NCBI GenBank assembly: GCA_947460795.1
Contig: CANHJA010000008.1
Span: 1-24,480, forward strand
Direction of reading: 5' to 3'
Length of the DNA stretch: 24,480 bases
DNA from: Bacteroidota bacterium
Lineage (GTDB): Bacteria; Bacteroidota; Bacteroidia; Chitinophagales; Chitinophagaceae
Shown: in pieces, positions 14,843-22,201 of the stretch
Numbering within the stretch: position 1 is the stretch's first letter
How the letters are laid out: each line of letters begins with the position of its first letter
Notes under the pieces: generated by a model
The model's input: the letters and a program-made list of their open reading frames with translations, nothing else
Told to the model about the DNA's origin: nothing
Databases searched by the model: none
Program-made: the position numbers and the translations under genes

Positions 14843-15853
14843 TTAATTTTTATTTAAAATGCCGCTGTATACCTTATGATCAAAAAAGGCCTTATAATAA
14901 TACAGTCCATTGGGTTGATTTTTTAAATCAATTTCTTTGCGTAAGATTTCATCTTTTATTTTTTGTCCGTTGATATTAAAGACTTGCATTGTTCCTTTTA
15001 CAAAACTACTTGGAAATGAAATATTGAAAATTCCATTTGTTGAAGGATTTGGATAAATCGGCAATTGATTGAATAAAGAAATTTCGTTTACAGCACCCCA
15101 GGTTTCAACCCAACCAGCGGCAAAATCATCTATTATCCAACCTTGTTTATTATTATTTATGCTGTCTGATTTAAATACAAATCGGATCGCATTTAATCCA
15201 CCTGACCGGCCTGGTTTAATAGGAAATGCCATATTAATCCAAAGAGAAGTATATCTCCAACCATTACTATTTCCACTCCATGCTTTGGTTCCATCCAGCA
15301 ATGTATCAACAAATGCAGGGGTAACAGATGCAATGTTATTGGTATATAAATTGCAAGCATTCCACCCATTATTAAAATAATTATTAGGGAAACCGAAGTT
15401 TAAAGAATCCACTTTATGCCATGTCATTCCAGAGTCATTTGAAAACTCTAGCCAACATCCATCTAATAAACTATCGGTATCAAATTTGTGCCAAAATTTT
15501 AAGTAATAATTATATTGTTGTGCAAATCCCCATTGTCCGTAATTTTTTGGAAACATAAAATGAAATGCAGAATAATTATTGATCGGATATGGGTTTAAAC
15601 TATCCGTAAAAATTGCGCAAGAAGTATCACGAGCATTGGTAGTTCCAAATTTTAACGTTTTTCCTTTTTGCCAAATATTGTTTGTAGTTGATTCAATTTG
15701 TATGTCAAAATTGGGATTGTAATTGGTATCGCACAATGTATAAAGCGTATCTATGTGCGCCATGAAAATGCATGTTTGGGTATCAACAATACTTTGTGCT
15801 TTTACAAAAAAAGGTACTAATAGTAAAACAGCTAATATCAATTGTTTTGTCAT
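14843..15853 (-). CDS. Secreted protein of unknown function with T9SS sorting domain
   Basis: This protein has about 336 residues and an N-terminal signal peptide (MTKQLILAVLLLVPFFVKAQ). The beta-rich body recalls jellyroll or MAM-like carbohydrate or adhesion modules (WLEFSNDSGMTWHKVDS, WINMAFPIKPGRSGG, FVFKSDS, WIIDDFAAGW). The C-terminal T9SS type A sorting domain begins at LPIYPNPSTNGIF and carries the usual INGQKI and NGLYYYK strands. It is therefore probably a cell-surface or released protein; its substrate is unknown. The frame is open to ATGs at 15871 and 15886. I prefer the ATG at 15853 because a minus-strand -7-like box (TATCTTTA, 15876-15883) lies too close to the upstream ATGs. 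It converges with the M28 gene, with 15 bp between the stops. Confidence 0.85.
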   Translation of the reverse strand: MTKQLILAVLLLVPFFVKAQSIVDTQTCIFMAHIDTLYTLCDTNYNPNFDIQIESTTNNIWQKGKTLKFGTTNARDTSCAIFTDSLNPYPINNYSAFHFMFPKNYGQWGFAQQYNYYLKFWHKFDTDSLLDGCWLEFSNDSGMTWHKVDSLNFGFPNNYFNNGWNACNLYTNNIASVTPAFVDTLLDGTKAWSGNSNGWRYTSLWINMAFPIKPGRSGGLNAIRFVFKSDSINNNKQGWIIDDFAAGWVETWGAVNEISLFNQLPIYPNPSTNGIFNISFPSSFVKGTMQVFNINGQKIKDEILRKEIDLKNQPNGLYYYKAFFDHKVYSGILNKN

Positions 15854-15940
15854 CGTTATTTTACTTTTCATGAAATAAAGATACAAGTTATATACTTATA
15901 AAAAAGTGCTAAGCAGCTATTGAATGTTATGAGAATTAAA

Positions 15941-15976
15941 AAAACCTTTCCAACTTATAAAAATTGGAAAGGTTTT
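15941..15976 (-). terminator. Terminator of the M49 peptidase gene
   Basis: AAAACCTTTCCAA (15941-15953) pairs with TTGGAAAGGTTTT (15964-15976); read on the minus strand the hairpin ends in a long T run. Confidence 0.85.
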
Positions 15977-16002
15977 AATTCTGTTCAATATATAAATGTG
16001 GT

Positions 16003-18111
16003 TTAGTTTTTCACCGGTAAAAAACTATATTGTTTACCATAATCCATCATTTGTTGAAAAAATGAAGTTGGGTAGGTTACTTTCACGTCGGTAAATACGC
16101 CTTGTTCAGCAATGAGTTGCAATTGAGGTTGAATAAATCCTCGGTAAGGTTTGATGCCTAATGTATTGAAACGAGACAATACTTCTTTGTGCAACGCTTG
16201 ATCTACTTTTACGCCAAAGTTTTCAACCAAGGCTTGCCCTGCTTTGAAATCGCCTTCCGATTTAATGCGTTGAATTTCGCGCAATAAATCACCAAACAAC
16301 ATTCTTAATTTTACATAGTCATTGATTTGCACATAGGTTTTTTGCCCTTTTTTCACAAACTGAATTACGTTGTCTTTTTTCCCTTTTTCATATACCCATT
16401 TTGCATTTAATTGGCGGTTGCGCATGTGTGCTTCCTCAATATCATCGCCCAATTTGATGCGGGTTAGTTGCGTCATTAGTCCATTCATAATGTAACTGTC
16501 ATATTCTGCTTTGCCCACTTCTAAAGAAGGCATTACGCCAATATCAACCAATTTTTTATCCATGATATAATATAAACCCACTAAGTCGGCACGAGCTTCT
16601 TCAAGGCAACTTGCATAGTTTTTTAAGGTTTTATCGGTGGTTTCTACGCCTTCGTTTATTTGCCCCGAGGCATGGCCAATGCATTCGTGCATGTCGGTGT
16701 GCAGGTCGGCAGCTAATGCACCATGTAATTTTATTCTGGATTTTACAGCATCATTCAAACCAAATTCATCCAAGGTACCTTTTTGAGCCGATGCTACATT
16801 GTAGCTGTTAATGATATTGCTTAATGAAACCGATTTACTCCCATGGTCTTTACGAATCCAATCGGCATTTGGAAGATTAATGCCAATGGCTGTAGTAGGT
16901 GCCAAGTCGCCACTTTCGGCAATTACGGTAATCGCTTTGGCAATAATTCCTTTCACCGTTTTCTTTTTATGGGCAGGCATTAAGGGCGAATTGTCCTCAA
17001 ACCATTGAGCTTCCTTAGCGATTGCTTCTAATCGTTTTGAAGCCTCTTCATCTTTAAAACTCACATAACTTTCATAACTTCCTTTTTTGCCAATGGCATC
17101 TAAATACACTTCAATAAAACCATTGATTCCATCTATTTTGCTTTCGGTATCATTAACCCAAGCGATGCTGTATTCATCAAAATCTTTTAAATCGCCGGAG
17201 TTTAAAAACTTCACCAATAATTGAATTGTTTTTTGTTGTTTTTCGTTTTCAGCAACTTTGCTCGCTTTTTCTAACCAAAATACAATTTTTTCAATCGCAG
17301 CACCATACATGCCATTCACTTTCCAAATTTTTTCTTTAACAACGCCATTTTCTTTCACCAATTTGCTGTTTAAGCCCCAGCTGGGTGCATTGCCCGTAGT
17401 TGGCATTTGATCATAAAAAGCTTCTACTTCCGTTTGCGTTACGCCTTCATAAAAATTATTGCTAGAGGCAATTACGTTGTCAATGTTAGCGCGTTGGTCA
17501 ACTAATTTTGGCTCCACATTTAGGTCGTAAAAAAGCGGTTTTATGTGGTTTTTAAATTCAGCAATGTATTTCGCTAGTTGCGGCGAATTTTTTTGTCCAC
17601 CGTTGCCATCTCCGTTTTTTACCCAAAAATCATCTTCCGGATAAATGTGAGGCAAAAGGGTGGTATTGCAATTATCAATTAATGTTTCAAAATAAGCCCA
17701 ACTGCATGCGGGTATAAATTTTTCATTTCCATAGTGATGATGGTTTCCATTGCTAAACCAAAAACGGCCGCAATAGTCTTCAAATTTTTTCCAATCGGCC
17801 GATTTTCTGTCCCCTTTATAGGTTCCATAAATGGTTTCGATTGTTTTGCGAAGCAATAAACCATGCTTGCTTTTTTGGTCATAAATAATATCTCTGCCAC
17901 ACAGGGTAGCTTCATATAAATAATAAGCCAACTCTTTTTCTTTAGGCGATAGTTTTTCAAAACCAGGCACTTGATAGCGAAGCACTTGCAAATCGGAAAA
18001 CGACTCAGCCATTACATTAAAAGCGGGTTCATTTTTTTTAGTTTGAGCAATTGAGCTTTGTAAACCCATCGCAGTTATTGCAGAAATAGCAATCAATGTT
18101 TTTAATTTCAT
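16003..18111 (-). CDS. Dipeptidyl peptidase III (family M49), exported
   Basis: This 702-residue zinc peptidase removes dipeptides from peptide N-termini. The M49 signature HExxGH is present as HECIGH (475-480), and the second zinc motif as EEARAD (504-509). The N-terminus is a signal peptide ending near SSIAQ23, so the enzyme likely acts in the periplasm on imported peptides. The FWFSNGNHHHYGNEKF block near residue 120 and the GINLPNADWIRKDHGSKS block near 410-428 match bacterial DPP III sequences. It is a single-gene unit with a strong terminator. The minus-strand -7-like box TATATTTA (18130-18137) lies just upstream, and a heptad repeat (18144-18175) covers the place of its -33 box. Confidence 0.93.
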   Translation of the reverse strand: MKLKTLIAISAITAMGLQSSIAQTKKNEPAFNVMAESFSDLQVLRYQVPGFEKLSPKEKELAYYLYEATLCGRDIIYDQKSKHGLLLRKTIETIYGTYKGDRKSADWKKFEDYCGRFWFSNGNHHHYGNEKFIPACSWAYFETLIDNCNTTLLPHIYPEDDFWVKNGDGNGGQKNSPQLAKYIAEFKNHIKPLFYDLNVEPKLVDQRANIDNVIASSNNFYEGVTQTEVEAFYDQMPTTGNAPSWGLNSKLVKENGVVKEKIWKVNGMYGAAIEKIVFWLEKASKVAENEKQQKTIQLLVKFLNSGDLKDFDEYSIAWVNDTESKIDGINGFIEVYLDAIGKKGSYESYVSFKDEEASKRLEAIAKEAQWFEDNSPLMPAHKKKTVKGIIAKAITVIAESGDLAPTTAIGINLPNADWIRKDHGSKSVSLSNIINSYNVASAQKGTLDEFGLNDAVKSRIKLHGALAADLHTDMHECIGHASGQINEGVETTDKTLKNYASCLEEARADLVGLYYIMDKKLVDIGVMPSLEVGKAEYDSYIMNGLMTQLTRIKLGDDIEEAHMRNRQLNAKWVYEKGKKDNVIQFVKKGQKTYVQINDYVKLRMLFGDLLREIQRIKSEGDFKAGQALVENFGVKVDQALHKEVLSRFNTLGIKPYRGFIQPQLQLIAEQGVFTDVKVTYPTSFFQQMMDYGKQYSFLPVKN

Positions 18112-18143
18112 GAGAATAATATTAATGTGTAAATATAAGGAAG

Positions 18144-18175
18144 AGATGCCGGATGTCAGATGCCGGATGTCAGAC
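18144..18175 (-). repeat. Heptanucleotide tandem repeat upstream of the M49 peptidase gene
   Basis: On the minus strand, CTGACAT and CCGGCAT alternate twice. It is the cleanest copy of the 7-bp repeat family and overlaps the likely promoter region of the peptidase gene. An open frame of 125 codons crosses it on the plus strand (18110-18487), but I do not treat that as a gene. Confidence 0.7.
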
Positions 18176-18258
18176 TTTTATTTTTTTGAGGTCGAGGACT
18201 TTTTCAATGTGCATTTCCTGTACCGAATTATTCGGGATCCTTCCTTACCGAAGTACAA

Positions 18259-18297
18259 AAGGTTCGTGGAGACACAAACCTTGGCTGAACCTTGGCT
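18259..18297. repeat. Hairpin with GAGA loop plus overlapping direct repeat
   Basis: AAGGTTCGTG (18259-18268), loop GAGA, CACAAACCTT (18273-18282): ten positions with one mismatch. AACCTTGGCT occurs at 18277-18286 and again at 18288-18297. It resembles a REP-like element or the relic of a mobile element. Confidence 0.5.
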
Positions 18298-18322
18298 AAA
18301 ATGCAGCAATATTCATTTGCTG

Positions 18323-18448
18323 AATACCTCTGAAAATGCTATGTACAGAGGTGTTTATTTCATGAAAACCTCTGAAAAGGAAATGATTTTTGAGGAGAGT
18401 CAAATGAACACCTTTGAAAATCAATTATTTACAACAAATTGCCTTTTT
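18323..18448 (+). repeat. Three diverged 42-bp repeat units
   Basis: ACCTCTG, ACCTCTG and ACCTTTG, each followed by AAAA, begin at 18326, 18368 and 18410, exactly 42 bp apart. In the open plus-strand frame each half-unit is seven codons ending in Met or Leu (NTSENAM, KTSEKEM, IFEESQM, NTFENQL). Part of it also forms an inverted repeat: ACCTCTG at 18326 with CAGAGGT at 18346. Confidence 0.5.
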
Positions 18449-18487
18449 AATGAGCCATTGCATTCTTTACATAGTCCAATAATGTGA

Positions 18488-18957
18488 AGATTTTGAAATG
18501 ATAAAAAGAATTTAAAAAAGCAAACAAATAGTTGGCGCCACACTATTTTTTATATAACTTTCATGATAGAAAAAAACACATAGATCTTAATTTAATGAAA
18601 CATATTAGCATTTAGCTAAAATATAACCGCCCCTAAAAACCATACAATATTTCATAACACACGGTCAGTATTTTCAAAAACCCCACAGGCAATGTGGGTA
18701 ATTTGCATTTCTTTCCAAGGACCTCTTCTACAAGTAATGCTAACCCACGTTATCTGTTTTTTTGTTTACTGATGTAAATCAGCAATCTTCTCCAAATAAT
18801 TTTACCAAAAATTATTTAAAAACCAAAGCAACCGAAAACAAGGAGAGTATTACACCCCGTTCTTGAAAAACTGAAATGAAAATCGTTAGCAACCAATCAG
18901 TTATTTTTTAAAAAAACCTAAAAGGTATGTCTACCTTAGTAAACAGGCACAAAAAAC
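18488..18957 (+). other. Long untranslated leader or intergenic region before the cysteine-rich precursor gene
   Basis: No gene is recognisable in this 470-bp stretch. It holds a hairpin CCCACA-GGCAA-TGTGGG (18682-18698). Its right arm (GTGGGT) could instead pair with ACCCAC at 18743-18748. A second small hairpin, AAGGTA-TGTC-TACCTT (18921-18936), lies 21 bp before the start codon of the next gene. No exact TAnnTTTG promoter box was found close to the gene, so the transcript may begin far upstream. A structured regulatory leader is possible but not shown. Confidence 0.4.
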
Positions 18958-19620
18958 ATGAAAAATTTAAAAGTAATAGCACTCAGTGTGCTAGCATTCA
19001 TAACCATCGCAAGTACAGTATTAGTAGGTTGTCAGAAGCAACAGGAAATATATAGTTGTAATCCAGAAGTAAATTCAAAAGTTACAAAAATGAGACTAGC
19101 AAATCAATCTATTTCAAGAATAGAATTAGTTCAAAATGATATTGAAGAACAATTTGGCATTTTTAGAAGTCTTACAAATGAAAATAAAAAAAGAATATTT
19201 ATAGAAAAGGTAGATTTCATGATATTAAATTACAATTTGAATGAAAATGAAAAAACACATTTAAATAAATTAAAAACTGAATTTTTACCTTCATTTTATG
19301 ATGAAGACAATGCAGCTTATTTATCTTATGAAAATGATTGGGTTTCATACGCAAAAAGTCAATTAGGCTGGAATGACCAAAAATTAATGCAATATCTTGA
19401 TACTTGGCTAACTGATAATGATGTTGCAGCAAAACCCAATATAGGTGGTGGTTCAAGTGGAGGAGGGAATACTCCAGATTGTAATTGTTTATCTGATAAA
19501 TATTGTGATTTTTTTACTTCAGGGCAGATGGAATGTAATAATAAAAATTGTAATACAAAAGGAGGTTGTGGATTTTTTGGTGGAAAGACTTGTATTGGTA
19601 GATGCTGGTATAAAGGTTAA
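18958..19620 (+). CDS. Fulvocin C-related bacteriocin-like precursor lipoprotein
   Basis: This 220-residue protein has three parts. (1) A signal peptide with a good lipobox (LVGC, Cys25). (2) A charged, probably helical region (about 40-155) with a WVSYAKSQLGW segment. (3) After a GGGSSGGG linker (163-170), a compact 46-residue C-terminal domain with eight cysteines at 175, 177, 183, 193, 198, 204, 212 and 216. The pattern CxC-x5-C ... C-x4-C-x5-C ... C-x3-C resembles fulvocin C, a 45-residue myxobacterial bacteriocin with four disulfides, and the fulvocin C-related proteins annotated in Bacteroidota (from memory). I infer a secreted, disulfide-locked peptide held on a lipoprotein carrier and perhaps released at the linker. 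Antibacterial activity is unproven. The downstream thioredoxin-type gene, 43 bp away, fits a disulfide-forming partner. Confidence 0.75.
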   Translation: MKNLKVIALSVLAFITIASTVLVGCQKQQEIYSCNPEVNSKVTKMRLANQSISRIELVQNDIEEQFGIFRSLTNENKKRIFIEKVDFMILNYNLNENEKTHLNKLKTEFLPSFYDEDNAAYLSYENDWVSYAKSQLGWNDQKLMQYLDTWLTDNDVAAKPNIGGGSSGGGNTPDCNCLSDKYCDFFTSGQMECNNKNCNTKGGCGFFGGKTCIGRCWYKG

Positions 19621-19623
19621 AAT

Positions 19624-19651
19624 AAGGGGGTTTAGTTCAATAAACCCTTTT
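19624..19651 (+). terminator. Intercistronic hairpin after the precursor gene
   Basis: AAGGGGGTTTA (19624-19634) pairs with TAAACCCTTTT (19641-19651) over 11 bp including two G-U pairs. It follows the stop codon at once but has only a short T tract, so partial termination or 3'-end protection of the precursor mRNA is likely. Confidence 0.55.
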
Positions 19652-19663
19652 CAATTTAATTAA

Positions 19664-20503
19664 ATGAAAAAAATAATTATAATTATTATCCCCTTCCTTT
19701 TAATGATTGGGACTATACCAATAAGATACAATTCGTTCTTATTAGATTTTGCTATTACACCAATATTATTTTTATTGGTTAGTTTAATACTCTATAAATT
19801 AAAAATACTAAATCCAAAAACCATTTTGTTGAATTCATTAATTGGTTTAATTGCAGTATTTTTTTTAATGTATCTTTTAGATGGTAACCCTTCTATAATC
19901 TTTATACCAAATTTTATTTGTTATGGTATTTCTATAGTATTGTCATATTTTATAAATAACTCAAAATCAATTATTAAAAAAGGGCTATTACTTTTTGTCT
20001 ATTTTATTTTTTTAGTAATATATATAAAAGTATTATTTTTCTATATTGCAAACTACCAAAATGCTGGTACTTTTTCTGGAATTATTAATTCAAAATCTAA
20101 ACTTGATTTGAAAGCTATTGATGTAAATGGAAATCAATTAGAATTTAATAATAATAAAATTTTTGTACTAGATTTTTGGTTTGCAGGATGTGGGGCATGT
20201 TTAAATGAATTTCCCGAGTTTGAAAAATTATATTTACTAAATAAAAAAAATCCACTATTAGAATTTGCTTCTATTGGAATTCCTATAAAAAAGCAAGGCG
20301 ATTTGGAAAAACTTTTTATTGAGAAAATGGAGGAAAAAAAATATACTTTTCCTGTTTATACTAGTGTAAATAAAATTGATAGTATTTTAGAAATCACCTC
20401 CTATCCTACAATTATTATTTGTAAAAAAGATTCATTAATTTTTAAAGGGAGTCTTGAATTTGCTAAAAAATATTTATCGAAAAACAATTTAATTTCAAAA
20501 TAA
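19664..20503 (+). CDS. Membrane-anchored TlpA-type thiol-disulfide oxidoreductase with five-helix N-terminal domain
   Basis: This 279-residue protein starts with about 130 very hydrophobic residues forming five predicted membrane helices (roughly 4-22, 28-45, 54-71, 78-98 and 105-128). A thioredoxin-like domain follows with the redox pair CGAC (Cys176, Cys179) in FWFAGCGACLNEFPE, and a cis-proline in SYPT. Five helices with a cytoplasmic N-terminus place the CxxC domain in the periplasm. The membrane part has no CxxC of its own, which argues against a VKOR- or DsbD-type electron carrier; its function is unknown. The gene follows the eight-cysteine precursor after a weak hairpin, so its likely job is forming or correcting the precursor's disulfides. 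The C-terminal domain is paralogous to the truncated gene at the left edge. Codon use is very AT-biased. Confidence 0.82.
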   Translation: MKKIIIIIIPFLLMIGTIPIRYNSFLLDFAITPILFLLVSLILYKLKILNPKTILLNSLIGLIAVFFLMYLLDGNPSIIFIPNFICYGISIVLSYFINNSKSIIKKGLLLFVYFIFLVIYIKVLFFYIANYQNAGTFSGIINSKSKLDLKAIDVNGNQLEFNNNKIFVLDFWFAGCGACLNEFPEFEKLYLLNKKNPLLEFASIGIPIKKQGDLEKLFIEKMEEKKYTFPVYTSVNKIDSILEITSYPTIIICKKDSLIFKGSLEFAKKYLSKNNLISK

Positions 20504-20534
20504 TGATAGATATTTTGCGTAGTTGGTAATTCTA

Positions 20535-20568
20535 AAAAAATCCGAAGCTTACAACTTCGGATTTTTTA
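20535..20568 (+). terminator. Rho-independent terminator of the precursor-oxidoreductase unit
   Basis: AAAAAATCCGAAG (20535-20547) pairs perfectly with CTTCGGATTTTTT (20555-20567). It shares the ATCCGAA/TTCGGAT core and loop bases with the terminator at 925-958. Confidence 0.88.
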
Positions 20569-20651
20569 CCCAGCCTTCGTGCCAATTTTTGCCTTTCTAC
20601 TTTGGCGGTAACCATCAAAAAATAAAAACTTTTTTCTTTTAATAAACTGAT

Positions 20652-20659
20652 TAAATTTG
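20652..20659 (+). promoter_or_regulatory. Predicted -7 box for the DUF5606 gene
   Basis: TAAATTTG matches TAnnTTTG exactly, 19 bp before the ATG at 20679. No convincing TTTG -33 box was seen at the expected distance. Confidence 0.5.
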
Positions 20660-20678
20660 CGACACAAAATATTTATAG

Positions 20679-21092
20679 ATGAGATATAACGAACTATGTG
20701 CCATTTCAGGATTAAGTGGATTATACCAATTGCTTTCAACCAAAAGTGATGGTGCGATTGTGAAAAGTTTAGAAGATGATACAACCAAATTTGTAGCTGC
20801 TCGTTCGCACAACGTAACGCCTTTAGACAGCATTGAGGTGTATACTGAAACAGATAATATTCGTTTATTTGAAGTATTTCAAAATTTTAAGGCAAACGAA
20901 TCGAAAGCGAAAGAATTAGATGTTACTAAATTAGACAACAAGAAAATTAAAGAAACCTTTGGTATTTTATTGCCTCAATACGATAAAGAAAGAGTGTATG
21001 TGAGCGACATGAAAAAAATAATTAAATGGTTTGGTATTTTGAAAAAACTAGACCTTTTGAATGCAGAGCCAGTGGCTGAAACAGCAGAATAG
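20679..21092 (+). CDS. DUF5606 family protein
   Basis: This 137-residue cytoplasmic protein matches DUF5606, a Bacteroidota family of unknown function. The N-terminus has ELCAISGLSGLYQLLSTKSDGAIVKSLED, a small beta-barrel-like part (about 1-80) with TPLDSIEVYTETDNIRLFEVF. The second half is helical, with FGILLPQYDKERVYVSDMKKIIKWF followed by a short acidic tail. No signal peptide, membrane segment or catalytic motif is visible. It lies between the oxidoreductase terminator and gcvH, each with its own promoter, so it need not be co-regulated with either. Confidence 0.88.
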   Translation: MRYNELCAISGLSGLYQLLSTKSDGAIVKSLEDDTTKFVAARSHNVTPLDSIEVYTETDNIRLFEVFQNFKANESKAKELDVTKLDNKKIKETFGILLPQYDKERVYVSDMKKIIKWFGILKKLDLLNAEPVAETAE

Positions 21093-21103
21093 GTGAAATA
21101 GCA

Positions 21104-21134
21104 TTTGCATATATAGAATATAATAGTAATTTTG
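21104..21134 (+). promoter_or_regulatory. Predicted gcvH promoter
   Basis: TTTG (21104-21107), 19 bp, TAATTTTG (21127-21134): exact matches to both consensus boxes, leaving a leader of about 65 bases before the gcvH ATG. Confidence 0.7.
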
Positions 21135-21205
21135 TATTCTCAATTAAACATGAATTACGGTTTGCGTAATGATAATGAAACACACAAAACTAAAAAATTA
21201 ATAAA

Positions 21206-21583
21206 ATGAATATTCCAGCAGAATTAAGATACACATCCGATCACGAATGGGTACGTTTAGAAGGCGACATCGCTACCATTGGCATTACTGATTTTGCTCA
21301 ACATGAGTTAGGTGATATCGTATTTGTAGATATCAATACCGTTGGTAAAGAACTTGCTTCTAATGAAATTTTTGGAACCGTTGAAGCGGTTAAAACAGTA
21401 TCCGACTTGTTTTTGCCAATGGCAGGAACTATTTTAGAAGTAAATGCTGGCCTAGAATCGGCTCCAGAATCTGTAAATACAGATGCATATGGTGCTGGTT
21501 GGATGGTTAAAGTAAAAGTTTCTAACCCAGATGAGTTTAACTCATTATTAGATGCTGAAAAATACGGCGCATTAATAGGCTAG
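21206..21583 (+). CDS. gcvH: Glycine cleavage system H protein
   Basis: GcvH is the lipoyl carrier that shuttles the aminomethyl group between the P, T and L proteins of the glycine cleavage system. The 125-residue length is normal. Landmarks are YTSDHEWVRLEGD, IGITDFAQHELGDIVFVD, the lipoylation site FGTVEAVKTVSDL with Lys63, and NTDAYGAGWMVKVKV. The P and T protein genes are not in the window, so the system is dispersed. The strong promoter upstream and the terminator before the VanZ-like gene suggest it is mainly a single-gene transcript, with some read-through into the next gene. Confidence 0.97.
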   Translation: MNIPAELRYTSDHEWVRLEGDIATIGITDFAQHELGDIVFVDINTVGKELASNEIFGTVEAVKTVSDLFLPMAGTILEVNAGLESAPESVNTDAYGAGWMVKVKVSNPDEFNSLLDAEKYGALIG

Positions 21584-21658
21584 TACTTTTTGCAAAAAAT
21601 AAATAATTGAGATAGTTGCTGCTGAAAAGTGCAAACTACAACTATACAATATATCTTT

Positions 21659-21688
21659 AAGCCCTGTAATAAACTGCAGGGTTTTTTT
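21659..21688 (+). terminator. gcvH terminator directly abutting the next start codon
   Basis: AAGCCCTG (21659-21666) pairs with CAGGGTTT (21677-21684) with one G-U pair, followed by a T run that ends immediately before the ATG at 21689. Confidence 0.75.
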
Positions 21689-22069
21689 ATGCTTAAAAAT
21701 TCAATTCAATTTCTAGAAACTCACCGAAAAATTTCATTCGCGTTCGCCATATTGTGGACGCTCATAATCATCTTCGGTGTGACTATGCCGGGTAACGAGC
21801 TTCCCAAAGTGAATTTATTTGATCATTTTGATAAAGTGGTTCATTTTACCTTCTTTTTCGCATTTTTTATTTTATGGAAAATGGTTTTTGCCCAACAAGA
21901 AAAAAGCTCCCGAATAATTATTGCCGTTGCTATTGCCTTTGGTTTTGCAATCGAATGGTATCAATTGAATTTTGTTGCAGGTAGAAGTTTTGATGTTTGG
22001 GATGGTATTTTTGATTCGCTCGGCGCATTTTTCGGCTTTTTATTTTATCGATATTATTTGAAGGTGTAG
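21689..22069 (+). CDS. VanZ-like family membrane protein
   Basis: This 126-residue protein has about four hydrophobic segments. It shows the VanZ-like pattern: an early WTLIIIFGVTMPG helix end, FDHFDKVVHFTFFFAFFILW, a third helix with an acidic residue (GFAIEWYQ), then GRSFDVWDGIFDSLGAFFGFLFYRY. The prototype VanZ confers low-level teicoplanin resistance, but small stand-alone homologues are common in Bacteroidota, often next to gcvH, and their role is unknown. The ATG at 21689 is preferred because translation upstream of it would cross the gcvH terminator hairpin (21659-21688). No separate promoter was found, so expression probably depends on read-through from gcvH. Confidence 0.85.
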   Translation: MLKNSIQFLETHRKISFAFAILWTLIIIFGVTMPGNELPKVNLFDHFDKVVHFTFFFAFFILWKMVFAQQEKSSRIIIAVAIAFGFAIEWYQLNFVAGRSFDVWDGIFDSLGAFFGFLFYRYYLKV

Positions 22070-22102
22070 ATTAGTTTAGGAGTGTAGAGTTTAGGGGTTT
22101 GG
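22064..22102 (+). repeat. Degenerate 7-bp periodic stretch after the VanZ-like gene
   Basis: AGTTTAG, GAGTGTA, GAGTTTA and GGGGTTT follow in register just after the stop codon. Periodicity is seven, as in the other repeats of the window, but the sequence differs. Confidence 0.3.
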
Positions 22103-22201
22103 ATCAGAACTGTAAATTGCAATTAAAAAAATCCGTGATTCTGACAAAAAAATCTGACATCTATTCCCTACATTAGCGTTTTATAAAAATTAGTTGAGGT
22201 A

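Noticed and set aside
18110..18487. Open frame of 125 codons on the plus strand
   Set aside because: It starts on the overlap with the peptidase gene start, runs through the heptad repeat and the GAGA hairpin, and shows no family resemblance; only the 42-bp repeat part looks at all protein-like.
18488..18957. Known riboswitch in the leader of the precursor gene
   Set aside because: No conserved core of a known class could be recognised; only generic alternative hairpins are visible.
19664..20063. VKOR- or DsbD-like electron-transfer membrane domain in the oxidoreductase
   Set aside because: The five helices contain only one cysteine and no CxxC pair, so neither mechanism is supported.
22126..22165. 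Further copy of the heptad repeat (ATCCGTGATTCTGACA and ATCTGACATCT)
   Set aside because: Only two loosely similar words separated by an A run; period seven is not kept.
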